This document shows positions 56,184 through 63,727 of a stretch of DNA of 64,000 nucleotides, in pieces. The notes below the pieces were generated by a model. The model had not been told where the DNA came from. It saw only the letters and a list, made by a program, of their open reading frames with translations, and ran no database searches. Source of the stretch: Natrinema halophilum. GTDB lineage: Archaea > Halobacteriota > Halobacteria > Halobacteriales > Natrialbaceae. Location of the stretch: assembly GCF_013402815.2 (NCBI RefSeq), contig NZ_CP058601.1, positions 4,278,001-4,342,000 on the forward strand, in the 5' to 3' direction. How positions within the stretch are numbered: the first letter of the stretch is position 1; each line of letters starts with the position of its first letter. The position numbers and the translations under genes are program-made.

Positions 56184-56465
56184 ATGTACCGGCGGGTGGA
56201 CTGGATGAAAGCAGCAGATCAAGCGATCCTTCAGCTACTGGGTCCACCAAAGTCTCTCGAATTAACACCAAATAATATTGCCCGCAATACTGGCCTCAGC
56301 CGTGGATATACCAGTAAGCGACTTAGTGCTCTCGTCGAGCATGGACTCGTTAATGTGGATGAGGAATCGGGATCTCACCCATTCTATAGTTTGTCCGACC
56401 GTGGAGAGCAATTTCTTGAAGGTAAACTCAGTGTAGATGATCTTTCTCATACCGATCATGACTAA
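56184..56465 (+). CDS. PhiH1-repressor-like winged-helix protein
   Basis: 93 residues. MYRRVDWMKAADQAILQLLG opens the typical form, followed by LTPNNIARNTGLSRGYTSKR (helix-turn-helix) and LSALVEHGLVNVDEESGSHP, then FYSLSDRGEQFLEG, the wing. Haloarchaeal phage PhiH1 repressor homologues have the same plan. It probably represses the element's genes, perhaps the operon downstream and the divergent integrase. Lower GC than the chromosome supports foreign origin. Confidence 0.85.
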   Translation: MYRRVDWMKAADQAILQLLGPPKSLELTPNNIARNTGLSRGYTSKRLSALVEHGLVNVDEESGSHPFYSLSDRGEQFLEGKLSVDDLSHTDHD

Positions 56466-56558
56466 TTCTCAATCCTGATAATTAGCAGTGATTAGATAAC
56501 AGTTGGTGTGAATACGGCCTATCTATTCACAGAAGATTTGAATCTGGCAGGGTTACTT

Positions 56559-56615
56559 TCCCACCAATCTTGGTGGGATTATCTTACTCCTCAGGAGTTA
56601 TAATATTCTGAATAT
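56559..56615. promoter_or_regulatory. Cluster of palindromes before the histone-fold operon
   Basis: An 8-bp stem TCCCACCA/TGGTGGGA with a 4-nt loop (56559-56578) is followed by two perfect 13-bp palindromes of 6-1-6 form: ACTCCTCAGGAGT (56586-56598) and ATATTCTGAATAT (56603-56615), separated by TATA. The first may terminate the repressor gene; the paired palindromes look like operators. They lie 104-133 bp before the next start codon. Confidence 0.6.
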
Positions 56616-56718
56616 ATCGGCGTTTCCGGGGCAGTGGAGTATCCCCGTCTAACGGTCAACTGGACGGTTGACTGCTGGCCACCACGAATCGGTGAAAAAG
56701 ACTAATTGATATGACTGT

Positions 56719-57084
56719 ATGGATGCACTCATGACAGGTGATGAGGAGGACTCTAATAGCCCAGCGTCCCCGGTCAAACCCCACTCTCTCAAGAATTTCG
56801 TGAAGGAACAGTCCGACATGCGGGCGGGATCGGACGCCGTGGACGAACTCCACCACCACCTCGATTTCATCGCCGAACGCATCTGGCTGGAGGCGGCCAA
56901 AGAGGCCGAGGACGACGATAGGAAGACCGTCAAGCAACGCGACGTGCAGGAGGCAATCGACTCCGTGACCCAGCCCCACGATCTCATCAAGGAGACCTCC
57001 CGCCACCTCAGCTACATGCAGAACATGATCGACGGACAGGTGGAGAAGTCCCCGCTCTACGCGGAGAACCGGTATGACGACTGA
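56719..57084 (+). CDS. Single histone-fold protein
   Basis: 121 residues (an ATG four codons later, MTGDEEDSNS, is also possible). The core reads SLKNFVKEQSDMRAGSDAVD, ELHHHLDFIAERIWLEAAKE, then DRKTVKQRDVQEAIDSVTQP. The DRKTVKQRDV segment is the loop 2/helix 3 motif of archaeal histones (RKTVKxxDI). Ordinary haloarchaeal histone is a fused doublet of about 150 residues; this is one fold with an acidic N-terminus and a C-terminal extension QPHDLIKETSRHLSYMQNMI. It overlaps the next gene by 11 bases, so it is part of a three-gene unit. It may bind DNA as a dimer, or act as a scaffold for its partners. Confidence 0.8.
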   Translation: MDALMTGDEEDSNSPASPVKPHSLKNFVKEQSDMRAGSDAVDELHHHLDFIAERIWLEAAKEAEDDDRKTVKQRDVQEAIDSVTQPHDLIKETSRHLSYMQNMIDGQVEKSPLYAENRYDD

Positions 57085-58564
57085 TCGCTTCCTGTTCAGG
57101 GATGGATACTCCATCGACGAGAAGATCAGACGCATCCCCACCCCGAACATCTCTCCCGAGACTCCCGAGATCAACAGACGTCTCAGCGAACTAGATCTCT
57201 CCGAGCAAGACCTGAAACGTATCGGGAAGAGGGACTTCTTTGAGGAAGCCGAGGAGAAGCTCGATACGTCCGAATACCACCGATTCGTCTCCACGCTTTT
57301 CGACAGCTACGGCACCGAGGGCGACAAGTTCAATATGCAGCTGTTCGTCGCGGAGGAGTCGATTTCCCACGACGAACTTTCACGGCGGGCCGAACACTAC
57401 CGCGGAGATCGAATCGACTCCGACTTCGACTCGCTCGTCGAACCCATCGTCCTGACCGATAGCGACAGCGACTCAGACTCCGTGGACATGCAGTACCGAA
57501 CGACTGCGAGGCTAGAGGACATCAACCCGGACGAGAAGATCCCGATTCAGATCATCAACAAGGAGTCCGGCCAGACAGTCGAGCAGTACGGCGAAAACTA
57601 CAAGATTAAGGCTCCGGCTCGGTACCGAGTCGAGGCGAGGGTGTACACGGAGACCGGCCTCGTCGCTGTCTCCAACTACTCGAAAATCGCCGACGGACTG
57701 AAGACTGATATTGCGAAGACCGTCACCGAGATGGGACGGTCGGGGCCGTCGACGGGCGTCGGCGAGACAAGCCTCCTTGACCTGAACGAGACGGAACTGC
57801 TCTTCCTCCTACAGGAGATGGAGGGAGAAATCTCCGGTCTGGGGTACACCATCGAGATCGCCGGCGTAGACACCGCCGACTATACCGGTCAGCACGACGA
57901 GGACATCTTCGACACCGAACTCGTCCGCGCCGCCGACGACGCGGGACAAATCAGGAAGGTCAAGTTCTACGTCGATCATCCCCATGCCGACGCCGGCGAC
58001 GAGGAGGACGTGATGCTCCGCATCTTCGACGACGGTCACCTGACCACCTCAAAGCCCGTCCCGGCAGACCTCCTCGACGCTATCGTAGAGGAAATCCACA
58101 CCATCCGGGGGTACAAGGAGTTCCTCACCCCATTCGTCGAACTCATCCGCTCCTACGCCGGCGTGAAGTTTCGGGGGCGGTCGTCTACCATGCTCAACAG
58201 CCACGTCAGCGACACCAACCGCGCTCTCGATACCCTCATCGAGACCTACTTCGGCGAGCAGGACACGCAGACGGAGGAACTCCGGCTCTACAAGTCCATG
58301 ATCGCCAACATCGGAATCAAGCTCTGCGACGATGGAGTCCCGGCTGTTGAGGACGTGGACGGTGTGACCGAGGTTGACGACTTCTACGAGTACGACGGCA
58401 AGATAGAGGCGTTCTTCAACGACTACGCTAGCCACAGACTCGATAGACCCGACATCGACTTCGACGCCCTTTCCAACCACCTCCACCATCTCCTCATTCA
58501 GGACTGGGACAGTCCGGCCGACGTCATCGAGTACGCCACCGAGAAGTATGATCTTAGCCGATGA
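57074..58564 (+). CDS. Unknown 496-aa protein of the histone-fold operon
   Basis: I do not recognise this protein. The N-terminal 120 residues are helical and charged (YSIDEKIRRIPTPNISPETP, LSEQDLKRIGKRDFFEEAEE). The middle is beta-rich (YRTTARLEDINPDEKIPIQI, APARYRVEARVYTETGLVAV), with an Asp/Ser run DSDSDSDSVD near residue 130-137. The C-terminal 180 residues are helical again (TSKPVPADLLDAIVEEIHTI, FVELIRSYAGVKFRGRSSTM). No signal peptide or membrane helix is seen, so it is cytoplasmic. It overlaps both neighbours (11 and 17 bases), indicating translational coupling and probably a complex. Confidence 0.75.
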   Translation: MTTDRFLFRDGYSIDEKIRRIPTPNISPETPEINRRLSELDLSEQDLKRIGKRDFFEEAEEKLDTSEYHRFVSTLFDSYGTEGDKFNMQLFVAEESISHDELSRRAEHYRGDRIDSDFDSLVEPIVLTDSDSDSDSVDMQYRTTARLEDINPDEKIPIQIINKESGQTVEQYGENYKIKAPARYRVEARVYTETGLVAVSNYSKIADGLKTDIAKTVTEMGRSGPSTGVGETSLLDLNETELLFLLQEMEGEISGLGYTIEIAGVDTADYTGQHDEDIFDTELVRAADDAGQIRKVKFYVDHPHADAGDEEDVMLRIFDDGHLTTSKPVPADLLDAIVEEIHTIRGYKEFLTPFVELIRSYAGVKFRGRSSTMLNSHVSDTNRALDTLIETYFGEQDTQTEELRLYKSMIANIGIKLCDDGVPAVEDVDGVTEVDDFYEYDGKIEAFFNDYASHRLDRPDIDFDALSNHLHHLLIQDWDSPADVIEYATEKYDLSR

Positions 58565-59756
58565 GGCCGACGTACTAGAAGAAGCCTTCTACCGGGCCGA
58601 GGTGAGCGATGTCTCCACCCTCGAGTACCGCGGTGAGCAACTGCACCAGTACGCAGACTACCTCGGCATCGAGCGCGACATCGTCCCCTCCCTCAACTCA
58701 TACTTCTCAGTCTCGGCGGAACGACGCTGCGAGAAGCACAGCATCCCGGTCTCGTCCTGCGGGTGCCACGAGGAAAGGGAGGCCGAGACCACCATCTACA
58801 ATCTCGAACCCGAGGCACTCGTGGAGGACTGGGTCAGGACCCTGCGCGACGGAGACGTGTTTGACTCTGTTGAGCTGGAGACCTTGACCCCCACCAGACA
58901 CGCCCTCACGGCGAGGATCGACAGATCTGAGATCACCTTTCAGTGCTTCTTCGACAGGGACGACTTCGACCGGTACGACTTCGAGCCACTCGCACTGGAG
59001 TTCGGCGTCTCCTTCTTCGGTGATCACACCGCCGTCGAGCGCGAGTACTGCTACTCGTGGCGACAGTTTCTGGAGGACGGCTTCCGTGAACAGCTCACCC
59101 GCGACGTGAAACGCCTGAAGGAGACGATCGGGGCTGACTTCTACGAGTACAAGCCACTTGAGGACTTCCGGGACAGGGTGCGGCAAAGCCTCCGCCAGTA
59201 CTTCTCCGACTCTGGGTACGAGGTGCGCCGAGAGGTTGGCGAGGTGTGCCCGGTGGAGACCACTCAGTACGGAATCGACACCGGAAAAACTGATTTCGTC
59301 GCGTCCAAGGATGAGAGCGACTACATCGTCTGCCATTGCCAGAAAACACCCGGCTGGCACGTTCACCACTTCGCCGACAATCGCATCGAGTCCGCTGAGC
59401 AGACCCCGGTAATCAAGGACATGACCGGCAAGATCGAAGGGAAGATCAACACCTTCCTCGACATTCAGACAGACAAGAAGACCGCCTCCCGATTCGTCAC
59501 CGTCATCTCCACCCTCTTTTCGGTGGTCTTCGTCGTTCTCCTCTTTGACCGCCTCGGCTCCCTCTCGTCGTTCCTCCGTCAGCAGTTCCAACTAGGAGGC
59601 AGTCTGGAGGCAATCGGCGTCGGACTATTGATCCTTGATGCCATCGCGGTCATCGTCCTCGCCGCCGTCATCACCCGTCCGTACTACCTCGACTACCGAT
59701 TCAGCTGGAACATCGAGCCGTTCGATGAAGAGAATACTTCCGAGGCGGACAACTAA
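58548..59756 (+). CDS. Membrane-anchored protein with a Cys/His motif, third gene of the histone-fold operon
   Basis: 402 residues, not recognised. Near residue 58-75 lies RRCEKHSIPVSSCGCHEERE, a CxxH...CxCH zinc-like motif. The middle is mixed alpha/beta; residues about 240-270 hold KTDFVASKDESDYIVCHCQK and TPGWHVHHFADNRIE, which resembles the core of a restriction-endonuclease fold (D-x-V-A-S... and V-C-H-C-x-K), a weak likeness. Two helices near the end, FVTVISTLFSVVFVVLLFD and IGVGLLILDAIAVIVLAAVI, anchor it with a large N-terminal cytoplasmic part. It overlaps the 496-aa gene by 17 bases. Confidence 0.72.
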   Translation: MILADEADVLEEAFYRAEVSDVSTLEYRGEQLHQYADYLGIERDIVPSLNSYFSVSAERRCEKHSIPVSSCGCHEEREAETTIYNLEPEALVEDWVRTLRDGDVFDSVELETLTPTRHALTARIDRSEITFQCFFDRDDFDRYDFEPLALEFGVSFFGDHTAVEREYCYSWRQFLEDGFREQLTRDVKRLKETIGADFYEYKPLEDFRDRVRQSLRQYFSDSGYEVRREVGEVCPVETTQYGIDTGKTDFVASKDESDYIVCHCQKTPGWHVHHFADNRIESAEQTPVIKDMTGKIEGKINTFLDIQTDKKTASRFVTVISTLFSVVFVVLLFDRLGSLSSFLRQQFQLGGSLEAIGVGLLILDAIAVIVLAAVITRPYYLDYRFSWNIEPFDEENTSEADN

Positions 59757-59962
59757 CCCCGACAGACTACCAGATCTTCAGGTACTCATCAACGACGTCC
59801 TACGCCGACGCGTCCAGACCGTACACTTTGCGGAGTACCAGCTCGTCCAACTCGTAGCACAGCTCCTCAAACTCTTCTATCGGTTAGAAACCTGTAGCAA
59901 AGCCAGTAGGTGGTTTATGACAAGCAAGGATTAATGAGTTTTCTCTCTATCTAATACGTTGA
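59757..59962 (+). other. Short intergenic region with a possible gene fragment
   Basis: Directly after the membrane-protein stop, the +1 frame reads RLPDLQVLINDVLRRRVQTV and HFAEYQLVQLVAQLLKLFYR, a helical leucine-rich stretch, to a stop at 59935. It has no start codon of its own. It may be a decayed gene or chance. Promoter-like AT-rich sequence follows at 59930-59960. Confidence 0.35.
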
Positions 59963-61789
59963 ATGACAGGGCAGGATGACGGTAGGGTATCTCCCGCCTC
60001 TTACCCAGACTCGGATACAGATGAGCAAGCTACAATAGAGGTTCTGGAACAGCTATTTCCAGACGAAATTAAATCCCATATTGACTCGCGGGACAAAGTC
60101 CCTAATCACGATGGGCATATTGAGCTCGTAGATTCGGACGGAACCCCTATAGGCCGAATTGTTGTTCAAGTCAAGAAGTTGCCAGATGAGATGCGTGACC
60201 CTCCACGAAAACAGGTAGAGACAAAACATCTTGCCTACTGCCGTACGGTCACAGACCCCTTTGTTTTGATTGCCGTTGACGTTGATCATGAAGTAGGATA
60301 CTGGAAGCACATAACATCGGAGTGGTTTGAGGAAGAAAATCTAGACTCTCAAAAATCTAAAACAGTCCCATTTGACGAAGAGAACAAGATTGCCGAAGAG
60401 AGTGGGTATAGGAACGATTGGATACAGGTGATAGAAGATACAAAAAAGAGGATAGAAAACTATGACGAGTATGAGGAGCTAAGGAAAAGAGCTAATCCAG
60501 CAATTGGAAAATCGGAAGAGCGATTTGAAAACATTCATAGATTCTTGGACAAGTTACACAATCTATTAAATACAGACTTCCAGACTATAAAAGAGAACCA
60601 ATATCCTAGCGTTTGGAAATTTGGATTCGGGAGTATTGATTATGGGGTGGAAAGCCTACACTATACCCTATATCCAATCGAAAGCGATGAAAATGATGCG
60701 CAGATACGGGATGTAGACCCGGACTGGGAGGAGATCCATCGGTTGGGTGCTTCGAGACGGAGGGGTGTTGCAGGCAATCCAATTGAAAGAGAGCCAGAGC
60801 GGTTTGCTTACAATGCTATAAAAAAAGAAGTTGAAAAACAGATTGAAGACAGGAACCTCAACTACTCCAGTTGTACATTTCTTGCAGAAGAATATGTATA
60901 TCCGTTTGTCCACAAATATGCATCATTACTGGGGATACAACGAAGTTCTGAATATGAAATAAGTGACATTAGGGAAGGATACTATCGCTATCTACAATTT
61001 TGGCTTACCGAGGAAATTCGTGGTCTTCTTCAGGACCACAGTATTGGCGAAGTGGGGGTCCATCTGGAGGGTTACTTAGATCGAGAAGAGGAGCCTCGAT
61101 TTGCAAGAATCCACGAATCTGCGCAGGAGCAGACTCAGGAAGCCTCGAATGATCCACCGAAGCATCGAATCCACGGACCCAATTTCGACCAAGAAATCCT
61201 GGAGAGAATGCTCGATGTCCTTGAAGATAGCCCACAGGCTACGATAACAAAGCCCTATGCAGAAAGGGATAGAACAAGAGATGACGTTGGGTCTACAGAT
61301 ACAATCTGGGATTTCTACACGGATGAAGCAATTGTCAAAAATGCAGAGAGTTATTACACTAATTATCCAAAAGAATACCAAAGATTACTAACTCAGAATT
61401 TTGAATCATTAGAGTCAGAGTTTTCATATCCACACACTGGATTTCTCCTTGTAGTCGTTGATGTTGAAAACATCCGAGCAGGTCTAGGGGGAGGTTGGTG
61501 TATCCGTCAATTCTGGCTTGAAGACGATGGGGATGAATTAAGAATTGAATTTCACCGGGCCAACGACACAGAACTTCCGAAAGATATCCATCAACATATA
61601 GACACTCTAGAATATGATGGGGAAGAATATCAAGTAGTTGCGCAATCAGTAGGCTCAGATCATAAAATAATGGATGCAGCGAGAGGTGAGAAGCCTGTTT
61701 TTGAGGATGTCCATGAAGAACTCAACAGAGATCTAGAATCTTACTTGCGTGAGAAGGAAGCAGACATCATCCCAGGGGCTATGAGGTAA
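59963..61789 (+). CDS. DUF4365-domain protein (PD-(D/E)xK nuclease-like), AT-rich
   Basis: 608 residues. Residues about 15-150 match DUF4365: EQLFPDEIKSHIDSRDKVPN, then HDGHIELVDSDGTPIGRIVV and QVKKLPDEMRDPP, with Asp50 and the pair Gln69-x-Lys71 in the place of the D...(D/E/Q)xK catalytic site. The following FVLIAVDVDHEVGYWKHI is also typical. The rest is long, helical and unknown. DUF4365 occurs in many restriction or abortive-infection contexts. The gene is far more AT-rich than its surroundings and uses codons such as AAA, ATA and AGA freely, so it was acquired from another source. It has its own promoter region. Confidence 0.8.
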   Translation: MTGQDDGRVSPASYPDSDTDEQATIEVLEQLFPDEIKSHIDSRDKVPNHDGHIELVDSDGTPIGRIVVQVKKLPDEMRDPPRKQVETKHLAYCRTVTDPFVLIAVDVDHEVGYWKHITSEWFEEENLDSQKSKTVPFDEENKIAEESGYRNDWIQVIEDTKKRIENYDEYEELRKRANPAIGKSEERFENIHRFLDKLHNLLNTDFQTIKENQYPSVWKFGFGSIDYGVESLHYTLYPIESDENDAQIRDVDPDWEEIHRLGASRRRGVAGNPIEREPERFAYNAIKKEVEKQIEDRNLNYSSCTFLAEEYVYPFVHKYASLLGIQRSSEYEISDIREGYYRYLQFWLTEEIRGLLQDHSIGEVGVHLEGYLDREEEPRFARIHESAQEQTQEASNDPPKHRIHGPNFDQEILERMLDVLEDSPQATITKPYAERDRTRDDVGSTDTIWDFYTDEAIVKNAESYYTNYPKEYQRLLTQNFESLESEFSYPHTGFLLVVVDVENIRAGLGGGWCIRQFWLEDDGDELRIEFHRANDTELPKDIHQHIDTLEYDGEEYQVVAQSVGSDHKIMDAARGEKPVFEDVHEELNRDLESYLREKEADIIPGAMR

Positions 61790-61952
61790 CTGCCACTGCG
61801 GTTAGGTTTGACACTCATGGTAGTCCGAATCCTTGTAGAGTGCATGTTATTTGTGAAGCCTCTGGCGGATCGGCCAAGTCTAACGTCACCTCATCATCCT
61901 CAAACGCACGCATAAATCTGTTAGCTTTGAATAAATTCTCTGAACTCAATTT

Positions 61953-62408
61953 ATGATCCTGTTCCTCTGCACCCAGCAGCGGAACTACGGCTACGGCATC
62001 ACGCGGCTGAAGGACACGCAGGTTGTCGACTTCGACGACCTGGACTACTCCCGGATCGAGAACGGCGAGGCCTTCCTCGTGGAGGTGACGACGCCGTTCG
62101 TGCTGGAGTCGGAGTATCCCAAGGCCGCCGACCAGGACGTCCCGTGGTGGTGGAAGGAGAGTCGTCGGGATCTCCGTGAGCGAGAGGAGAAGATCCTCGA
62201 GCAACGGGAGGTCTACAAGCTTCAGACCGTCGACCACGGGCAGGTCGTGAAGTACGAGGGCGACCGCCCCATCGAGACCGCGAAGAGCGGCATCCTTCGG
62301 GTCGGCAGTCACTCGAAGTACGGCTTCGGAGAGCTTCGAGTGAAGCCGGTCGAACCCCGGTCAGATCAGTGTAAGAACTCAGAGAAGAACGGCGAAACAA
62401 CGGAGTGA
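61953..62408 (+). CDS. Orphan RAMP-like (Csx10/Cas5-type) domain protein
   Basis: 151 residues. Two glycine-rich loops with the RAMP look are present: QQRNYGYGITRLKDTQ (Gly13, Gly15) and SGILRVGSHSKYGFGELRVK (Gly113, Gly118, Gly124, Gly126). The order between them, a strand GEAFLVEVTTPFVLES, a charged helix and TVDHGQVVKYEGDRPIETAK, parallels the C-terminal half of Csx10-type CRISPR RAMP proteins, where AxxAGSVYVFEG precedes the GIGExxxEGFG loop. An N-terminal half is missing and no cas genes or arrays lie nearby. It may be a remnant or a stand-alone RNA-binding domain. GC content returns to the host level. The RAMP assignment is inference. Confidence 0.5.
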   Translation: MILFLCTQQRNYGYGITRLKDTQVVDFDDLDYSRIENGEAFLVEVTTPFVLESEYPKAADQDVPWWWKESRRDLREREEKILEQREVYKLQTVDHGQVVKYEGDRPIETAKSGILRVGSHSKYGFGELRVKPVEPRSDQCKNSEKNGETTE

Positions 62409-62516
62409 GAAATCCGAACGATGACAGGCGAATCGGCGACTAAACATCACGCGGTTCCGTGAATAAAGAAATCGTATTCACAACAACTGATAATACACCA
62501 ATCTATAGTAAGTGAC

Positions 62517-62915
62517 ATGACCTCAAGACGGCGTCTCATTGCTAGCATCGGAACTAGTGCGTTAGTATCTATTTCAGGTTGCATAGGTGGGACCAGTGAA
62601 TCATATGATAGTTATTCAACTGGATACGAATTATACAGCGAAGCCCACGATGCACATGTGAACGGAAATAATGAGGATGCTATTACCTTGTATGATAAAG
62701 CAGCCAAAAAATTTGGAGAGGCGGAAAAAGCAGCAAGTGACGATACCGTGGAGAAATATTGCTATGAAGCACGAAAGCTGGCAAATCACAAAGCCCGCAC
62801 CATAGAAGAAAATGGCAATGACGACTATGAAAGTTCCTTACAAACAGCTTCACGTGGGCGCGAAGTCGCCCAATATGAGGTTCGTTCTCCTTCAGACATA
62901 AAGTGGGAAAGCTGA
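62517..62915 (+). CDS. Tat lipoprotein with helical repeat (TPR-like)
   Basis: 132 residues. The signal MTSRRRLIASIGTSALVSIS has a twin-arginine and ends in the lipobox SGCIGG. The mature part is helical: GYELYSEAHDAHVNGNNEDA, ITLYDKAAKKFGEAEKAASD, then EKYCYEARKLANHKART. The spacing of Tyr, Ala and Gly resembles TPR-like helix pairs. Base composition is AT-rich. No partner is known. Confidence 0.75.
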   Translation: MTSRRRLIASIGTSALVSISGCIGGTSESYDSYSTGYELYSEAHDAHVNGNNEDAITLYDKAAKKFGEAEKAASDDTVEKYCYEARKLANHKARTIEENGNDDYESSLQTASRGREVAQYEVRSPSDIKWES

Positions 62916-62931
62916 ATTCCTTTTTAAATAA

Positions 62932-63192
62932 TCATCGCCACTTACTTTCAATCGACGTTCGGTATCGAAGGCCGATCACAGAGGTATTTGCAATCTCCTG
63001 AATAGTTGCGGGATCGTATTCTTCTCGAGCATCGTCGATGTTCCGTTCATGCTCGATCAAGTTCTCGAGAGCCGCATCAATCACGACGGACATCGGCGGG
63101 TCGTCATAGTCGTCCGCGGCGACTATCTCGCTCGCGCGCTCGAGTTTCCGTTGCCGTTCGTCGGTAAGTTTGAGGCTGGTCCGTTTGGTCAT
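62932..63192 (-). CDS. Ribbon-helix-helix-like small protein (DUF7386-like)
   Basis: 86 residues. MTKRTSLKLTDERQRKLERA is the N-terminal strand and helix of a ribbon-helix-helix protein, followed by DDPPMSVVIDAALENLIEHE, and the end SVIGLRYRTSIESKWR. Similar proteins are common in haloarchaeal plasmids and proviruses and are thought to be regulators or antitoxins. No toxin partner is seen next to it. Confidence 0.82.
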   Translation of the reverse strand: MTKRTSLKLTDERQRKLERASEIVAADDYDDPPMSVVIDAALENLIEHERNIDDAREEYDPATIQEIANTSVIGLRYRTSIESKWR

Positions 63193-63436
63193 GGTTTAAA
63201 CGAGGGTATGCACTGGGGGGTGATTCGCGTTGCTCGCGGGTGAGTGAGTGGCCAGTCCTTTTTGAATGGGGGCGGGGCTCCAGCGTGATCACGGCAAGGG
63301 CTGGTCGGATCGGCTCCAGTTCTATGCACCTCTCGAGCCCATAGCCCACGGTAGGGTGCATACATCGAAGTCGTCGTATACATTCGCGGCGGACCCCGTG
63401 GGGTCGGATCTGAAGACGCCATTCCAGCGGGCTCGA

Positions 63437-63622
63437 TCACGTGTCGATCCCCTCGACGAGCTCGAGTGACCATTCTCCATCATCGACGTGACGAATGTGA
63501 ACGTGATGATCGCCCTCGAGCCGACCGTCTTCGTCGAGAAGCCCCTCGACGCGCATGTCGTCTTTCGGGAGTGTGATCCCGACTGAATCGCGGTCCAACT
63601 GGCGGAGTTTGTTCAGCGCCAT
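63437..63622 (-). CDS. AbrB-like small protein (DUF8053-like)
   Basis: 61 residues from the ATG at 63620-63622: [20 protein letters not shown], then [20 protein letters not shown], ending [10 protein letters not shown]. The swapped-hairpin pattern (GITLPKDD...G) is that of SpoVT/AbrB-type DNA-binding domains. An upstream in-frame ATG at 63664 would add 14 residues. Such genes are frequent in haloarchaeal proviruses near structural genes. Confidence 0.75.
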   Translation of the reverse strand: MALNKLRQLDRDSVGITLPKDDMRVEGLLDEDGRLEGDHHVHIRHVDDGEWSLELVEGIDT

Positions 63623-63727
63623 ATCCGGCGGGCAACCCCCCATCTCATAAAGATTGGTGACCATTGGGATTCCCGAGGTATTCCGGACTCTTTCCTTTGG
63701 GCGAATTGGACCGCCTTGCGTTGCACA

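Noticed and set aside
58707-59591. 294-codon frame antisense to the membrane protein of the histone-fold operon
   Set aside because: The sense frame has clear membrane helices, a Cys/His motif and translational overlap with its neighbour; the antisense frame is a shadow.
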